Assembly: GCA_019744775.1 (NCBI GenBank)
Contig: JAIETZ010000004.1
Span: 62,001 to 126,000 of the forward strand
Length of the DNA stretch: 64,000 nt
Direction: 5' to 3'
From: Candidatus Obscuribacterales bacterium
GTDB lineage: Bacteria; Cyanobacteriota; Vampirovibrionia; Obscuribacterales; Obscuribacteraceae
Positions 1 through 8,952 of this stretch are shown here, piece after piece; the first letter of the stretch is position 1; every line of letters begins with the position of its first letter. Both the position numbers and the translations under genes were made by a program. Under the pieces are notes generated by a model. The model was given only the letters and a program-made list of their open reading frames with translations, was not told the DNA's origin and made no database searches.

Positions 1-1
1 T

Positions 2-187
2 GTTGTTGCTCGCTTGCGCCACCGTTGCCTGCACTTTCGTACCTCTCAGAATAAGTCACAGATAAACCATAAATTGTATAAGAAATACGTGTTGCCAACT
101 AATGGAGAAGTTGCCAATATCTCTAATGTCAAGCAGTATCAAAGCGGAAATAGCTTGACCATTCGACTTGTCAATAACCAATACTAG
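2..187 (+). CDS. 3' end of a hypothetical protein (partial)
   Basis: A frame open from the left edge runs to a TAG stop at 185-187 and gives about 61 residues ending in a polar stretch rich in Asn and Gln (end VNNQY). The start lies outside the window. No domain is recognisable in this tail. It is on the same strand as the next gene, 33 bp upstream of it. The open frame and sensible composition of the last 30 residues support a real gene, but the first 20 residues are Arg/His-rich and less convincing, so it may be a chance reading frame. Confidence 0.5.
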   Translation, partial: VVARLRHRCLHFRTSQNKSQINHKLYKKYVLPTNGEVANISNVKQYQSGNSLTIRLVNNQY

Positions 188-220
188 AAAGAAATCATCT
201 TCGATTATTGAGGTTTACCG

Positions 221-958
221 ATGACCAAGTCACTTACTGCCGCTCTTGCTCTGTCTCTTCTTCTTGGAACATTTGCCTACGCAGAAGGTGAAACGCCTGA
301 CCCAACAGCAGAAGAAGCAACGACACCTGTTCAACAAACAGATGACATACGCAAGGGTGTCAACCCAAGTGACGCGCCGGACATCAAAGTCGGGGTCAAC
401 GTCTATGTCGTTTCGCTCGAGAATTTAAAAGAAATCGGCATGGCCATTCAAGAAGTCCGTGAAGCAGCAAGCGATCTCTGCGAGGAAGTTAGCAGACGCG
501 AAGTAACCCTCACATCGACTCCCAACGTAGTCGGCTACACAGTACTGAGCATGCCATCGGGATTTACCCAAGGCGCATATTTGCCACCACGCAAGAAGTG
601 GGTCGATGCATACATGCAAGACATGAGCAGAATCGTTAAACTTATGAAAGACGAATGTGACGACGTGCTGGCAGGTAAGGCACCACTAGTAGTGCCGGCA
701 CCTCAACAGGAAGAAGTGAAAGCCATGTTTGCGCAATGGGTAGGACTGGTAAATGACACTTTCAACAAAGTGGCCGAGCTGGAAAAAACCACTAGTCAAC
801 CAATGCTAAACAACGCATCCATAGCCAATGCCGCTCTAGCTATCAACAAGGACATGAAAAACCTCGAAGCCTTGCGCAAGAAGGTCTATAAGATCTACCA
901 AAAAGCCGGGCAACGAGCAGAAGAAACAGCAAGTCTAACCGGAGATCAAGTGAAGTAA
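221..958 (+). CDS. secreted hypothetical protein with helical C-terminal part
   Basis: 245 residues. A clear signal peptide (residues 1-21, hydrophobic run [14 protein letters not shown], cleavage near AYA/EG) predicts export. A Pro/Thr/Glu-rich linker follows, then a mostly helical, charged region (about 60-240) with two Cys near residues 87 and 146 that could pair in the periplasm. I do not recognise a family. The start is backed by GAGG seven bases upstream of ATG. The stop overlaps the ATG of msrA by one base (TAATG), so the two genes are probably translated together; this hints at an envelope role but shows nothing specific. Confidence 0.8.
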   Translation: MTKSLTAALALSLLLGTFAYAEGETPDPTAEEATTPVQQTDDIRKGVNPSDAPDIKVGVNVYVVSLENLKEIGMAIQEVREAASDLCEEVSRREVTLTSTPNVVGYTVLSMPSGFTQGAYLPPRKKWVDAYMQDMSRIVKLMKDECDDVLAGKAPLVVPAPQQEEVKAMFAQWVGLVNDTFNKVAELEKTTSQPMLNNASIANAALAINKDMKNLEALRKKVYKIYQKAGQRAEETASLTGDQVK

Positions 959-1443
959 TGGAAAAAGCAACATTTGGAGCCGGCTGCTTCTGGGGAGTCG
1001 AAGAAACCTTTCGCCAAGTCACTGGTGTTAGTGAAACGGCTGTCGGCTACATGGGCGGCACTCTCAATAGTCCCACGTATGAAGATGTCTGCACCGACGA
1101 GACAGGTCATGCTGAAGTCGTGCAATTGACTTATGACCCCAGCAAAGTATCTTACGAACAACTGCTCAAGATATTTTGGGGATTGCATGATCCGACAACA
1201 CTAAATAGACAAGGCCCTGATATTGGATCGCAGTACCGCTCCGGTGTGTACTTCCATACTAAAGAACAAGAACAGGCAGCACGAAATCTCAAATCAAAAC
1301 TAGATACAAGCGGTCACTTCAAACGTCCAATCGTCACTGAAATTGAACCCGCCCAAACATTCTGGCGCGCTGAGGAATACCACCAGAAGTATTTCCAGCG
1401 CCGCGGATTACCCAGCTGCCACGTGCCGCAGCCTATAGAATAG
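958..1443 (+). CDS. msrA: peptide-methionine (S)-S-oxide reductase MsrA
   Basis: Reduces methionine-S-sulfoxide in oxidised proteins back to methionine, using thioredoxin as the usual electron donor. The family signature GAGCFWGVE is at residues 7-15 with the nucleophile Cys10. The middle holds the conserved HAEVVQ and GSQYRSG segments, and a resolving Cys lies near the C-terminus (PSCHVP). At 161 residues it is a full-length, single-domain MsrA without a fused MsrB and without a signal peptide, so it should be cytoplasmic. It overlaps the preceding secreted-protein gene by one base and is likely co-transcribed with it. Confidence 0.97.
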   Translation: MEKATFGAGCFWGVEETFRQVTGVSETAVGYMGGTLNSPTYEDVCTDETGHAEVVQLTYDPSKVSYEQLLKIFWGLHDPTTLNRQGPDIGSQYRSGVYFHTKEQEQAARNLKSKLDTSGHFKRPIVTEIEPAQTFWRAEEYHQKYFQRRGLPSCHVPQPIE

Positions 1444-1460
1444 GCACCAAAGCTCTTGGC

Positions 1461-1500
1461 TTGCGTGACATTGGTGTCATACACTATGTATGACACCAAT
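1461..1500 (+). promoter_or_regulatory. perfect 14-bp inverted repeat within a probable promoter
   Basis: Arms ATTGGTGTCATACA (1470-1483) and TGTATGACACCAAT (1487-1500) are exact inverted copies separated by CTA. They lie between and over a plausible -35 TTGCGT (1461-1466) and -10 TATGTA (1485-1490, spacing 18), 11 bp before the start of the RHH-like gene at 1512. No T-tract follows, so a terminator for msrA is less likely. I infer an operator, probably for autoregulation by the downstream gene. Confidence 0.6.
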
Positions 1501-1511
1501 AGGTATAGTCA

Positions 1512-2012
1512 ATGCGGATCACGTTCAATTATCGTGACCTCAAGATTACTGAAGACGAATGTCTTCAAATACTCGATATCGCCAATGAATCCACAGAAGA
1601 ATTTGATATGAAAACTGCAACGAGCAAGCAACCAAAACGACCAGCACACATAAATAAAGCAATGAAAGACCTTCGCTCCTATGCGAGATCGGAAATGTCT
1701 AAAACTGAAATTGTACAATTCAGAGTCGACAAGTCGGATTTTGAAACATTAGTTGAAGCCGCCTCAAAGCTGCAAATGCCAATGGGAGCAATGGTGAGAC
1801 ATTGGGTTTTGGAAAAACTAGGGTCCTCTGCTGGGAAACAAGCCAAAAAAGAGGATTACCTATTTGTAGCCGAACGAACTTCTGAGTTATGGCAATCCTC
1901 AAAGCCGAAACAAAGTACCGGTGAACTCGCTGGAGATCTTTTGCGAGAGTTAGCCTCGCTGAAGAAGCGAATAGACAAACTTGAATCGAAAGCGCAAGAC
2001 AAATCAAAATAG
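1512..2012 (+). CDS. ribbon-helix-helix-like DNA-binding protein
   Basis: 166 residues. The central segment (about 60-100) reads as a ribbon-helix-helix fold: a beta strand with the VQFRVDK pattern, then two helices containing ETLVEAASKLQMPMGAMVR. RHH proteins are dimeric transcription repressors or antitoxins. An N-terminal part of about 55 residues and a Lys/Ser-rich helical tail (SLKKRIDKLESK) flank it. AGGT sits seven bases before the ATG. No toxin gene adjoins, so a plain autoregulated repressor is more likely than a toxin-antitoxin pair. The perfect palindrome immediately upstream is the natural candidate operator. A second protein with a similar core is encoded at 47681. Confidence 0.65.
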   Translation: MRITFNYRDLKITEDECLQILDIANESTEEFDMKTATSKQPKRPAHINKAMKDLRSYARSEMSKTEIVQFRVDKSDFETLVEAASKLQMPMGAMVRHWVLEKLGSSAGKQAKKEDYLFVAERTSELWQSSKPKQSTGELAGDLLRELASLKKRIDKLESKAQDKSK

Positions 2013-2095
2013 AGAAGCAACGCCCTCAGTCGAGATTCAGTGGTTTTCACAGTAATTCTGGTATAGATAGCAAATTTAAGCTACGATTGTAAGTT

Positions 2096-5000
2096 GTGAA
2101 CAAAGAAGACACGACTCCACTTTCGTGGGCGCACCCACTTGTCAGAGACTGGTTTGTCTCTAAATTTGGCACGGCGTCGGAGCCTCAGACTGAGGGGTGG
2201 CCGCATATTCTTGCCGGCAGACCGACGCTTATTTCGGCGCCTACCGGGTCGGGCAAGACATTGGCGGCGTTTTTGGCTTGTATCGATAGATTGGTCAGAC
2301 GAGCGGTTGATGGGAAGCTCGAAGACCACACTTATGTAGTTTATGTTTCACCGCTTAAAGCTTTGAGCAATGACATTCATAAAAATCTCGAGCAGCCTCT
2401 GGCGGAAATTGTTGAGTTAGCCAAAGAGCGCGGTATTGAAATGCAGCCTATTCGGGTTGCTGTGCGCACGGGCGATACACAGGCGCATGAGCGAAGGGCT
2501 ATGCTCAAGCGTCCGCCACATATTTTGGTTACGACGCCGGAGTCACTTTACATTCTCATTACGGCCGAGAAGAGTAGGGCGACTCTGAAACTTGTTGAGA
2601 CTCTGATTGTTGATGAAATTCACGCAGTTGCCGATGATAAGCGTGGCGCTCATCTTTGCCTTTCGCTGGAGAGACTACAGGCACTAACTCTCAAGCCGCC
2701 TTTACGTATTGGTCTTTCTGCCACCCAAAAGCCGATTGAGCAAATTGCTCAGTATTTGGTCGGCAATGGACGGGCTCAGCCTGTAATTGTGAATGCCGGA
2801 CACAAAAGAAAAATAGATTTGGCGATTGAAGTGCCGGGAGCACCTTTGGCTCCGGTGGCATCTGCCGAATTGTGGGAAGAGATTTATGATCGCATCGCGT
2901 CACTAGTCGAGAGCCATCAGTCGACTCTAGTATTTGTAAATACTCGCAAGTTAGCTGAGCGAATTGCCTTTCGTTTATCTGAAAGACTCGGCGAAGATGC
3001 AGTAGCCAGCCATCACGGAAGTTTGTCGCGCAAAATCAGATTGGTTGCCGAGCACAAGCTTAAAACAGGACAATTGAAGGTTCTTGTAGCCACTGCTTCG
3101 CTGGAACTTGGTATTGATGTCGGTGCTATTGATTTGGTCTGCCAAATAGGATCGCCTAGATCCATTGCAGTGGCTCTGCAAAGGATTGGTCGTTCAGGTC
3201 ACTTTAAAGGAGCAACACCTAAAGGTCGTGTGTTTGCAACAACACGGGACCAATTGGTTGAATGTGCGGCGCTCTGCCGGGCCATTAGTCATGGCGATCT
3301 GGACAAGATTATTATTCCGGAAGCACCCTTGGATATTTTGGCGCAACAAATAGTGGCTTCTTGCGCAACTAACGACTGGCAAGAAGATGAGCTGTTTGAG
3401 ATGGTCAGCCGTGCTTATCCATATCAGTCGTTAACTAGAGACCAGTTTGATGAGATTCTGGACATGCTCACAGAAGGCTTCTCCGGCAGGACAATTGCCA
3501 GAGGGTCTTACTTGTTGCGCGATCGCGTGAATAAAACAGTTCACGCCCGTCGCGGTAGTCGCATGTTAGCTATTACAAACGGTGGCGCAATTCCGGAGAC
3601 CGGCTTATTTAACATGGTCGTCGAGCCGGAAGAAACAATTGTCGGCACGCTTGATGAAGACTTTGCCGTTGAAAGCAATCGCGGCGATGTTATTTTGCTT
3701 GGCACAACGTCGTGGCAAGTTATACGAGTAGAGCAACGTACAGGTCGCGTCTTAGTCAAAGATGCTCACGGCTCTCCTCCGTCGGTTCCATTCTGGCGAG
3801 GAGAAGCTCCCGCTCGCACGGAAGAATTATCAGATCACATTGGCAGACTACGTCAAGAAATAAGCGACAAACTTTCCGACGCCTCCCGTAGGGGCGCATT
3901 GCATGCGCCCGACAACAGCGATATTGTCGAATGGTTAATGAACGAATGCCACCTAGACAAATCCGGCGCCGAGCAACTGGTTGAATACATCGTCGAGGGA
4001 CAAACAGTCCTGGGTCAAGTGCCGACGCAAAAGAGAATCATTGCTGAAAGATTCTTCGATGAAGGCGGCGGCATGCAGCTTGTTATTCACGCTCCTTTCG
4101 GTGGGCGAATAAATAAGGCCTGGGGACTAGCATTGCGCAAGCGCTTCTGCCGCAGTTTCAATTTCGAATTACAGGCAGCAGCTACAGATGACGGTCTGAA
4201 TATTTCACTTTTGGAACAACATAGTTTTCCATTGGCTGATGTCTTTCGCTTTCTAAGCAAAGAAACTCTGGCCGAAGTACTTACACAAGCAGCCTTACAA
4301 ACGCCGATTTTCAATACTCGTTTTCGTTGGGATGCAAATCGCGCACTATCCTTGCTACGCTATCAAGGTGGCAAGAAAGTACCGCCACAGATTCAACGCA
4401 TGCGCGCTGAGGATTTGTTAGCCACAGTGTTTCCCCAAGCAGCTGCTTGCCAGGACAACATCGACGGCGACATTGTTGTACCGGAACATCCTCTTATCAA
4501 TGAAGTGATGAAGGATGTATTGACTGAAGCAATGGACCTTGAAGGACTGACAAAACTAATTTCAGAAATTACCGCCGGCGAAATTGAATGTATTGCCATT
4601 GATACACCAACACCGTCTGCTTTTGCCGCCGAAATAGTCAATGCCAATCCATACGCATACTTAGATGATGCTCCACTGGAAGAAAGACGCGCCCGAGCGG
4701 TCGAAATGCGACGAGTCTTGCCGCAGTCCATTGTAGAAGAAGTCGGTCGATTAGATCCGGAAACCATCCAGCGCGTGCAGCAAGAAGCATGGCCGGATAT
4801 TCGTGACGCGCATGAGCTTTATGACTTAACGCAGACACTTATCATCATGCCGGAGTTGGCGGAGATTGACGATCAACTGTCTACAGTTCCTGACAGACAT
4901 ATTGAAAGATGGTCCGATCTATTTGCAGAACTTCTAAACAGCAAGAGAGTCGGCAAAGCAAAAGTCGGCAGTCGAAATTATTGGGTGACGGCCGAAAATG

Positions 5001-6412
5001 TCGAGACCTTCAAGTCAATTTTCCCTGATGCGGAATTTGTCGTTTTACCTGCGCAAATCCCTCAAGAATCAGCAGGCGGGGGCGATGGTATTCGCGCAGC
5101 GATAAAAGGATGGATGTTCCACTTAGGTCCAACTAATGCGCAAGAGCTTTCAGCAATTACAGGTCTTGCGCCGGCAGATGTTGAACAAGCACTGCTCTTT
5201 ATCGAGTCGCAAGGATTAGTTTTGCGCGGTCGCTTTACCAGTGCTAACACCGAAGAATGGTCCGAGCGTCGCTTGCTCTCACGCATTCACAATTTGACAG
5301 TCGGTACTTTACGCAAGCAGATCGAACCTGTAACTGCCGCACAATTCATGCAATGGCTTCTACGCTGGCAACATGTAACACCGGGCAGCCAGCTGACAGG
5401 TGAGCGCGGTACGCTTGAAGTGCTGAGCCAACTGCAAGGGTTTGAAATTCCAGCAAATGCTTGGGAGTCGTCAATTCTTACCAAGCGAATTAGGAAATAC
5501 GATCCTGATGTAGTTGACCACTTGTGTCTAACAGGAGCAATTGGCTGGGGACGATTGTCACCCCACCCAGCTAGTTTGGAAGGTATTGTTTTGCCTGATG
5601 AGAGTTCCGGTATTAAGCGTGTTGTTCCAACAAGCATTGCACCTGTGACATTTTTTGTTCGTCACGAGTCTGACTGGATGGCATCCAAGCATATCAAAGG
5701 CGATGAAGTGAAGTTTCTCTCGCAAGCGGCAGCCGATGTCTTTGAATTTTTGAAATTACATGGAGCGTCTTTCTTCAGCGATATAAGTCGTGGAGTCGGT
5801 CGACTAAAGGCTGAGGTGGAAACAGCGCTTTGGGAATTGGTTACGGCAGGCTTAGTGACAGCTGATGGTTTCGATAATTTACGGGCGTTAATTGATCCAA
5901 AGAGACGTGCCGGCGAAGGACGCGGGCGTTACTCTCGTCCACGCCACAGCACCGGACGCTGGTCACTTCTATATTCAGCGCACAGCCCGGCACGAACTGA
6001 AATTGCCAATGATCGCAATGAAATTGTTGAAGCAACCTGTTGGATGCTGCTTCGACGCTATGGTGTTGTCTTCCGAGATCTTCTTGCGCGCGAAAATGTA
6101 GTTCCAAAATGGCGCGAGCTATTAATGGCCTTCAGGCGTTTGGAAGACAGGGGAGAAGTGAGAGCGGGAAGATTCATAAGTGGATTTTTGGGCGAGCAGT
6201 TTGGCCTGCCAATAGCTGTTGAATCACTTAGAGCACTGCGCAAGCAACCGCCTAATGGTGAAACGGTAACAATTTCAGCGGCCGATCCTCTCAATCTGGT
6301 GGGCATCTTGGTGCCAGGTCAAAAAATTGCCAGTCACTTTAGCCAAATGATCACATATAAAGATGGCGTTCCAGTCGAACCACAGGTAAAATTTACTGGT
6401 TATCAGCATTAA
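2096..6412 (+). CDS. lhr: Lhr-type large ATP-dependent helicase
   Basis: 1438 residues, the length of full Lhr superfamily-2 helicases, which unwind DNA or RNA:DNA hybrids 3'-5' and act in repair. Visible motifs: Q31 upstream of Walker A (APTGSGKT, 48-55), DEIH at about 173-176, SAT near 207, and motif VI QRIGRSGH near 361. The long C-terminal part matches the Lhr core (winged-helix and beta-barrel, with the GGAIPETG segment) plus the extended C-terminal domain. The start is GTG with no strong ribosome site; no in-frame ATG is close upstream. Residues about 598-605 (RRGALHAP) are encoded by a copy of the dispersed GTAG palindrome, in a linker after the helicase core. Confidence 0.93.
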   Translation: MNKEDTTPLSWAHPLVRDWFVSKFGTASEPQTEGWPHILAGRPTLISAPTGSGKTLAAFLACIDRLVRRAVDGKLEDHTYVVYVSPLKALSNDIHKNLEQPLAEIVELAKERGIEMQPIRVAVRTGDTQAHERRAMLKRPPHILVTTPESLYILITAEKSRATLKLVETLIVDEIHAVADDKRGAHLCLSLERLQALTLKPPLRIGLSATQKPIEQIAQYLVGNGRAQPVIVNAGHKRKIDLAIEVPGAPLAPVASAELWEEIYDRIASLVESHQSTLVFVNTRKLAERIAFRLSERLGEDAVASHHGSLSRKIRLVAEHKLKTGQLKVLVATASLELGIDVGAIDLVCQIGSPRSIAVALQRIGRSGHFKGATPKGRVFATTRDQLVECAALCRAISHGDLDKIIIPEAPLDILAQQIVASCATNDWQEDELFEMVSRAYPYQSLTRDQFDEILDMLTEGFSGRTIARGSYLLRDRVNKTVHARRGSRMLAITNGGAIPETGLFNMVVEPEETIVGTLDEDFAVESNRGDVILLGTTSWQVIRVEQRTGRVLVKDAHGSPPSVPFWRGEAPARTEELSDHIGRLRQEISDKLSDASRRGALHAPDNSDIVEWLMNECHLDKSGAEQLVEYIVEGQTVLGQVPTQKRIIAERFFDEGGGMQLVIHAPFGGRINKAWGLALRKRFCRSFNFELQAAATDDGLNISLLEQHSFPLADVFRFLSKETLAEVLTQAALQTPIFNTRFRWDANRALSLLRYQGGKKVPPQIQRMRAEDLLATVFPQAAACQDNIDGDIVVPEHPLINEVMKDVLTEAMDLEGLTKLISEITAGEIECIAIDTPTPSAFAAEIVNANPYAYLDDAPLEERRARAVEMRRVLPQSIVEEVGRLDPETIQRVQQEAWPDIRDAHELYDLTQTLIIMPELAEIDDQLSTVPDRHIERWSDLFAELLNSKRVGKAKVGSRNYWVTAENVETFKSIFPDAEFVVLPAQIPQESAGGGDGIRAAIKGWMFHLGPTNAQELSAITGLAPADVEQALLFIESQGLVLRGRFTSANTEEWSERRLLSRIHNLTVGTLRKQIEPVTAAQFMQWLLRWQHVTPGSQLTGERGTLEVLSQLQGFEIPANAWESSILTKRIRKYDPDVVDHLCLTGAIGWGRLSPHPASLEGIVLPDESSGIKRVVPTSIAPVTFFVRHESDWMASKHIKGDEVKFLSQAAADVFEFLKLHGASFFSDISRGVGRLKAEVETALWELVTAGLVTADGFDNLRALIDPKRRAGEGRGRYSRPRHSTGRWSLLYSAHSPARTEIANDRNEIVEATCWMLLRRYGVVFRDLLARENVVPKWRELLMAFRRLEDRGEVRAGRFISGFLGEQFGLPIAVESLRALRKQPPNGETVTISAADPLNLVGILVPGQKIASHFSQMITYKDGVPVEPQVKFTGYQH
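3888..3910 (+). repeat. REP-like GTAG palindrome, copy 1 (inside lhr)
   Basis: GTAG head followed by the core GGGCGCATTGCATGCGCCC (3892-3910), identical to the intergenic copies at 16500 and 32365. It is read in frame within the helicase gene, contributing RRGALHAP. GGGCGCA and TGCGCCC pair as a hairpin. Confidence 0.8.
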
Positions 6413-6476
6413 TGCACCGTTGTCATGAAGCGATAATCCTGTCAGTGATATTTACTTTAGGTTGGGAGAAGCCGTT

Positions 6477-7142
6477 ATGAGAAGAGTTCTAGCATCTGTC
6501 CTGTGTGGTCTGGCAGCATCCAGTCTTGCACCGGTACTTGCTGAAGGCACGCTAGACAGCTCGCCTAACCCAATTTTCCTGGCAATGCCGGCACCGGCAT
6601 CGATGCCGACAATCATTGACTCGACTCAACCGGCTCCAGCTGAAGCAACTCCAGTTGCAGACACTCCTGTTGAAACCAAAAAGAAGAAGGAAAAGTCGAG
6701 TGTCAAAGTCCATTCAGTAAAACAACCAAAAGTAAAAGCGATTGCCCAAAACACCACGGGCGGCGATGCATCAACATCTACACCGGCACCGCAACCAACT
6801 GGCTCCTTTCCAAAGACAGGCATAGCCGGTCAATTTGAAAAAATCGGCAATTTCGGTAAATCATTACCAAAACGCCTGCCACCAACATTGATTTGCGCAG
6901 TAGGCGGCACACCAGTTGCTTTCGTTAAGCACACGATAATGGCCACCAAAGATGGCGTGAAGGACATTGTCGGCGAAAGCAAGTTTCCTTTGTTTGTAGC
7001 TCCGGCAGTTTGCGTATCTTTCCCCTATGGACTATGCGCCGGCGTCCTGTCCGGACCAGTAGTAGGACTAGCTAACGGCTGGAAGTACAGTGACGACAAA
7101 CCATTCAGCAAAGAGTCGTTTAGTCTCGGAAGTGACAAGTAA
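6477..7142 (+). CDS. secreted or membrane-associated hypothetical protein
   Basis: 221 residues from the ATG at 6477, preferred over the in-frame TTG at 6462 because GGGAGA lies at ideal spacing before it. The N-terminus (MRRVLASVLCGLAASSLAPVLA) is a signal peptide. A Pro/Ala/Thr-rich linker and a Lys-rich stretch (KKKKEKSSVKVHSVKQ) follow. The last 90 residues contain Gly-rich hydrophobic segments (CAVGGTPVAF, VCVSFPYGLCAGVLSGPVVGL) that could be one or two membrane hairpins. I do not recognise a family. It stands alone, 64 bp after lhr. Confidence 0.75.
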   Translation: MRRVLASVLCGLAASSLAPVLAEGTLDSSPNPIFLAMPAPASMPTIIDSTQPAPAEATPVADTPVETKKKKEKSSVKVHSVKQPKVKAIAQNTTGGDASTSTPAPQPTGSFPKTGIAGQFEKIGNFGKSLPKRLPPTLICAVGGTPVAFVKHTIMATKDGVKDIVGESKFPLFVAPAVCVSFPYGLCAGVLSGPVVGLANGWKYSDDKPFSKESFSLGSDK

Positions 7143-7363
7143 CTTCACAATCGTTACGGTATCATTCGGCAAACCATAGATATCCAGTCACTATCGATTG
7201 GATTGTTATTTCGATAATTGGATATTTGTATTGCACAGTCAGTGCTCTACAAGTCCACATATTCGCTTGATCAGAGCCCGACTCAACCTTAAATTTTTCC
7301 AGGGACAACTATCAACTCAATTTTCATAATTAGCAGACTTATTAAACCTAGAAAGACATTTTG

Positions 7364-7954
7364 ATGAGTCCACAATTAACAGCAGTTCGCGGAATAGAAG
7401 AAAGAGAAGTTGTCGCACCTTCGGTAGTCGACGAGTTCAACATGGCCAATTCGCGTTTGTCCCGTTCGCTTGAAATACGCGCTTCGTTTTACCAAACCTT
7501 TCTCTCCTACATTCAACAATTCACTCGTCCTGAGTTGAATGTAGAAGTTTCCCGCGCCTTCAAAGCAGAACTGGCATCATTATTTGAAAGTTTCGCCAAA
7601 GTTCTGCGCAATGAAGTATCTTCCAATTTGCAAGAGGATTCAGAACAAGATGATTTGCGCAAGCAATTGGTAGACGCAAAAGATCAAATCATTTCTCTTT
7701 TGACAGAACGCGCTTCCGATCAAGCACGAATAACCCAACTGGAAACAGAATTGAAATTCTTGCCGGACTTGCAAGCACAAGCAGATAGAGCAATGAAATT
7801 GGCAGATTCTGCAAGCAAGGTTCAAGACTCACTTCAAGATTTGCGTTTGCAACTGAATGACGCTCACCTATCCCGCATGCGTCACAAATTGCATCGCAAG
7901 CCACGTTCATGGTGGGGCAAGATTACTTCTCAATTTGCGCAGCACGCAGACTAA
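7364..7954 (+). CDS. coiled-coil hypothetical protein with basic aromatic tail
   Basis: 196 residues from ATG 7364 (AGAAAG eight bases upstream; the TTG at 7361 is less likely). No signal peptide. Residues about 85-165 are a long heptad-type coiled coil (KQLVDAKDQIISLLTERASDQ and onward). The C-terminus is basic and aromatic, KPRSWWGKI, a kind of tail often seen on short coiled-coil proteins. A protein of similar plan (coiled coil then SWLRHLKGK) is encoded at 31168, so the two may be distant relatives. Function unknown; it could be a structural or scaffolding protein. Confidence 0.75.
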   Translation: MSPQLTAVRGIEEREVVAPSVVDEFNMANSRLSRSLEIRASFYQTFLSYIQQFTRPELNVEVSRAFKAELASLFESFAKVLRNEVSSNLQEDSEQDDLRKQLVDAKDQIISLLTERASDQARITQLETELKFLPDLQAQADRAMKLADSASKVQDSLQDLRLQLNDAHLSRMRHKLHRKPRSWWGKITSQFAQHAD

Positions 7955-8487
7955 ACAAAGTTGACATAAGGTAAGAAAGGGCCTCTGCAGATGCGGTAGG
8001 GGTCCACATCTGCAATGGTCCGTTCTGGCGTTCGGGCAGTAATTTGGTTATTGGCAAGAAGGTGCAACACGCATCGGCAGGAAAGACTCACCAATACCAC
8101 AGGTGGTGCGCGTTTCAACTTCATCTATATTCCACGTTAAATCCACCAACCTCAAATGTCAAGAAAACGCAACTCATCTTGCCATTAGAAGTTTCCCACC
8201 AGCTCTTGCCTTACTGGAGCTAGGCATTTACAGATCAAGAAAAACATACCGCATAAGGGGCAGAATTATTGGCAAATATGGCTCAAATTAGGCTTCCGAA
8301 GGAACAATAGATAGGGTGGAAAGTTGTTGTTTTTGCGTACCTAATTTTAGATAAGCAGCAGTCCCTGGGCGTTAACAGCAGGTCTTGCGACTATGGGGCA
8401 ACGGCGCAGTACTCTCTTTATTGCTCATTGCCGTTCACACCGCCGGCAGCTGAATCGGTAGCTGCAGTACCATCTAGTACGCAATAA
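7955..8487. other. 533-bp gap without a recognised gene
   Basis: No convincing coding frame: the longest open frame (8103-8291, +) has no ribosome site and unusual composition. I compared it by eye with the consensus of tmRNA, RNase P RNA, SRP RNA and 6S RNA on both strands and saw no match. It may hold a decayed gene, an unrecognised RNA or the promoter region for the coiled-coil gene transcript end. Nothing firm can be assigned. Confidence 0.4.
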
Positions 8488-8940
8488 CTACTGCATTTCT
8501 ATGTTCATGGACTGCTCGGTTGAACCTAGATGAAACATGGCTTTATCATATCCAGCCGGTCCAAATTTCCCATGAGCGTTATTGGAAAAACCATACTGCA
8601 CTTTCGGGATACCAAATATGCCGGTTTCAAACTTGCCGCTATTGTCCTCATTATGAAACAACTTAATTGCATAATCACCGTACGGCAAATTAGTGAAAGC
8701 ACATTCGGCAGCATTGTTCTTAATCGGCAAAATCTCCTTGCGAAAAGCCGTCTCACCGGTAAATTTATCATTCGTATACGATGCATCAGAGTTGAACAGT
8801 GCAACACGTACAGAACCGTTGCTGTTTTTCAAACCACTGACGTGAATAATAAGAGTACCCTGGTCGGCTGCGTGCACAAAGCACCCGGCACTAAAAATCA
8901 TTGCGCTAACAAGAGATAACCATATTCGCTTTTTAAGCAT
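8488..8940 (-). CDS. secreted DUF2141 protein
   Basis: 150 residues with a signal peptide (1-24, cleavage after VHA). The rest fits DUF2141, a small beta-sandwich exported domain: the GTLIIHVSGLKNSNGSVRVAL opening, the LPYGDYAIKLFHNEDNSGKF core with its acidic, calcium-site-like loop, and the FGIPKVQYGFSNNA and GKFGPAGYDKAMF segments. It follows the carotenoid oxygenase gene by 12 bp on the same strand, so the two probably form one transcript. DUF2141 genes are known near carotenoid genes in other bacteria; a role in carotenoid handling in the envelope is inference. Confidence 0.88.
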   Translation of the reverse strand: MLKKRIWLSLVSAMIFSAGCFVHAADQGTLIIHVSGLKNSNGSVRVALFNSDASYTNDKFTGETAFRKEILPIKNNAAECAFTNLPYGDYAIKLFHNEDNSGKFETGIFGIPKVQYGFSNNAHGKFGPAGYDKAMFHLGSTEQSMNIEMQ

Positions 8941-8952
8941 TTACTTACTCCA

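Noticed and set aside
1470-1500. Palindrome as a terminator of msrA
   Set aside because: No T-tract on the plus strand, and it overlaps a plausible promoter of the next gene, so an operator is more likely.
8103-8291. 62-residue open frame in the long gap
   Set aside because: No ribosome site, no domain and composition unlike neighbouring proteins.
8530-8919. 129-residue frame opposite the DUF2141 gene
   Set aside because: Antisense shadow of a well supported secreted-protein gene.
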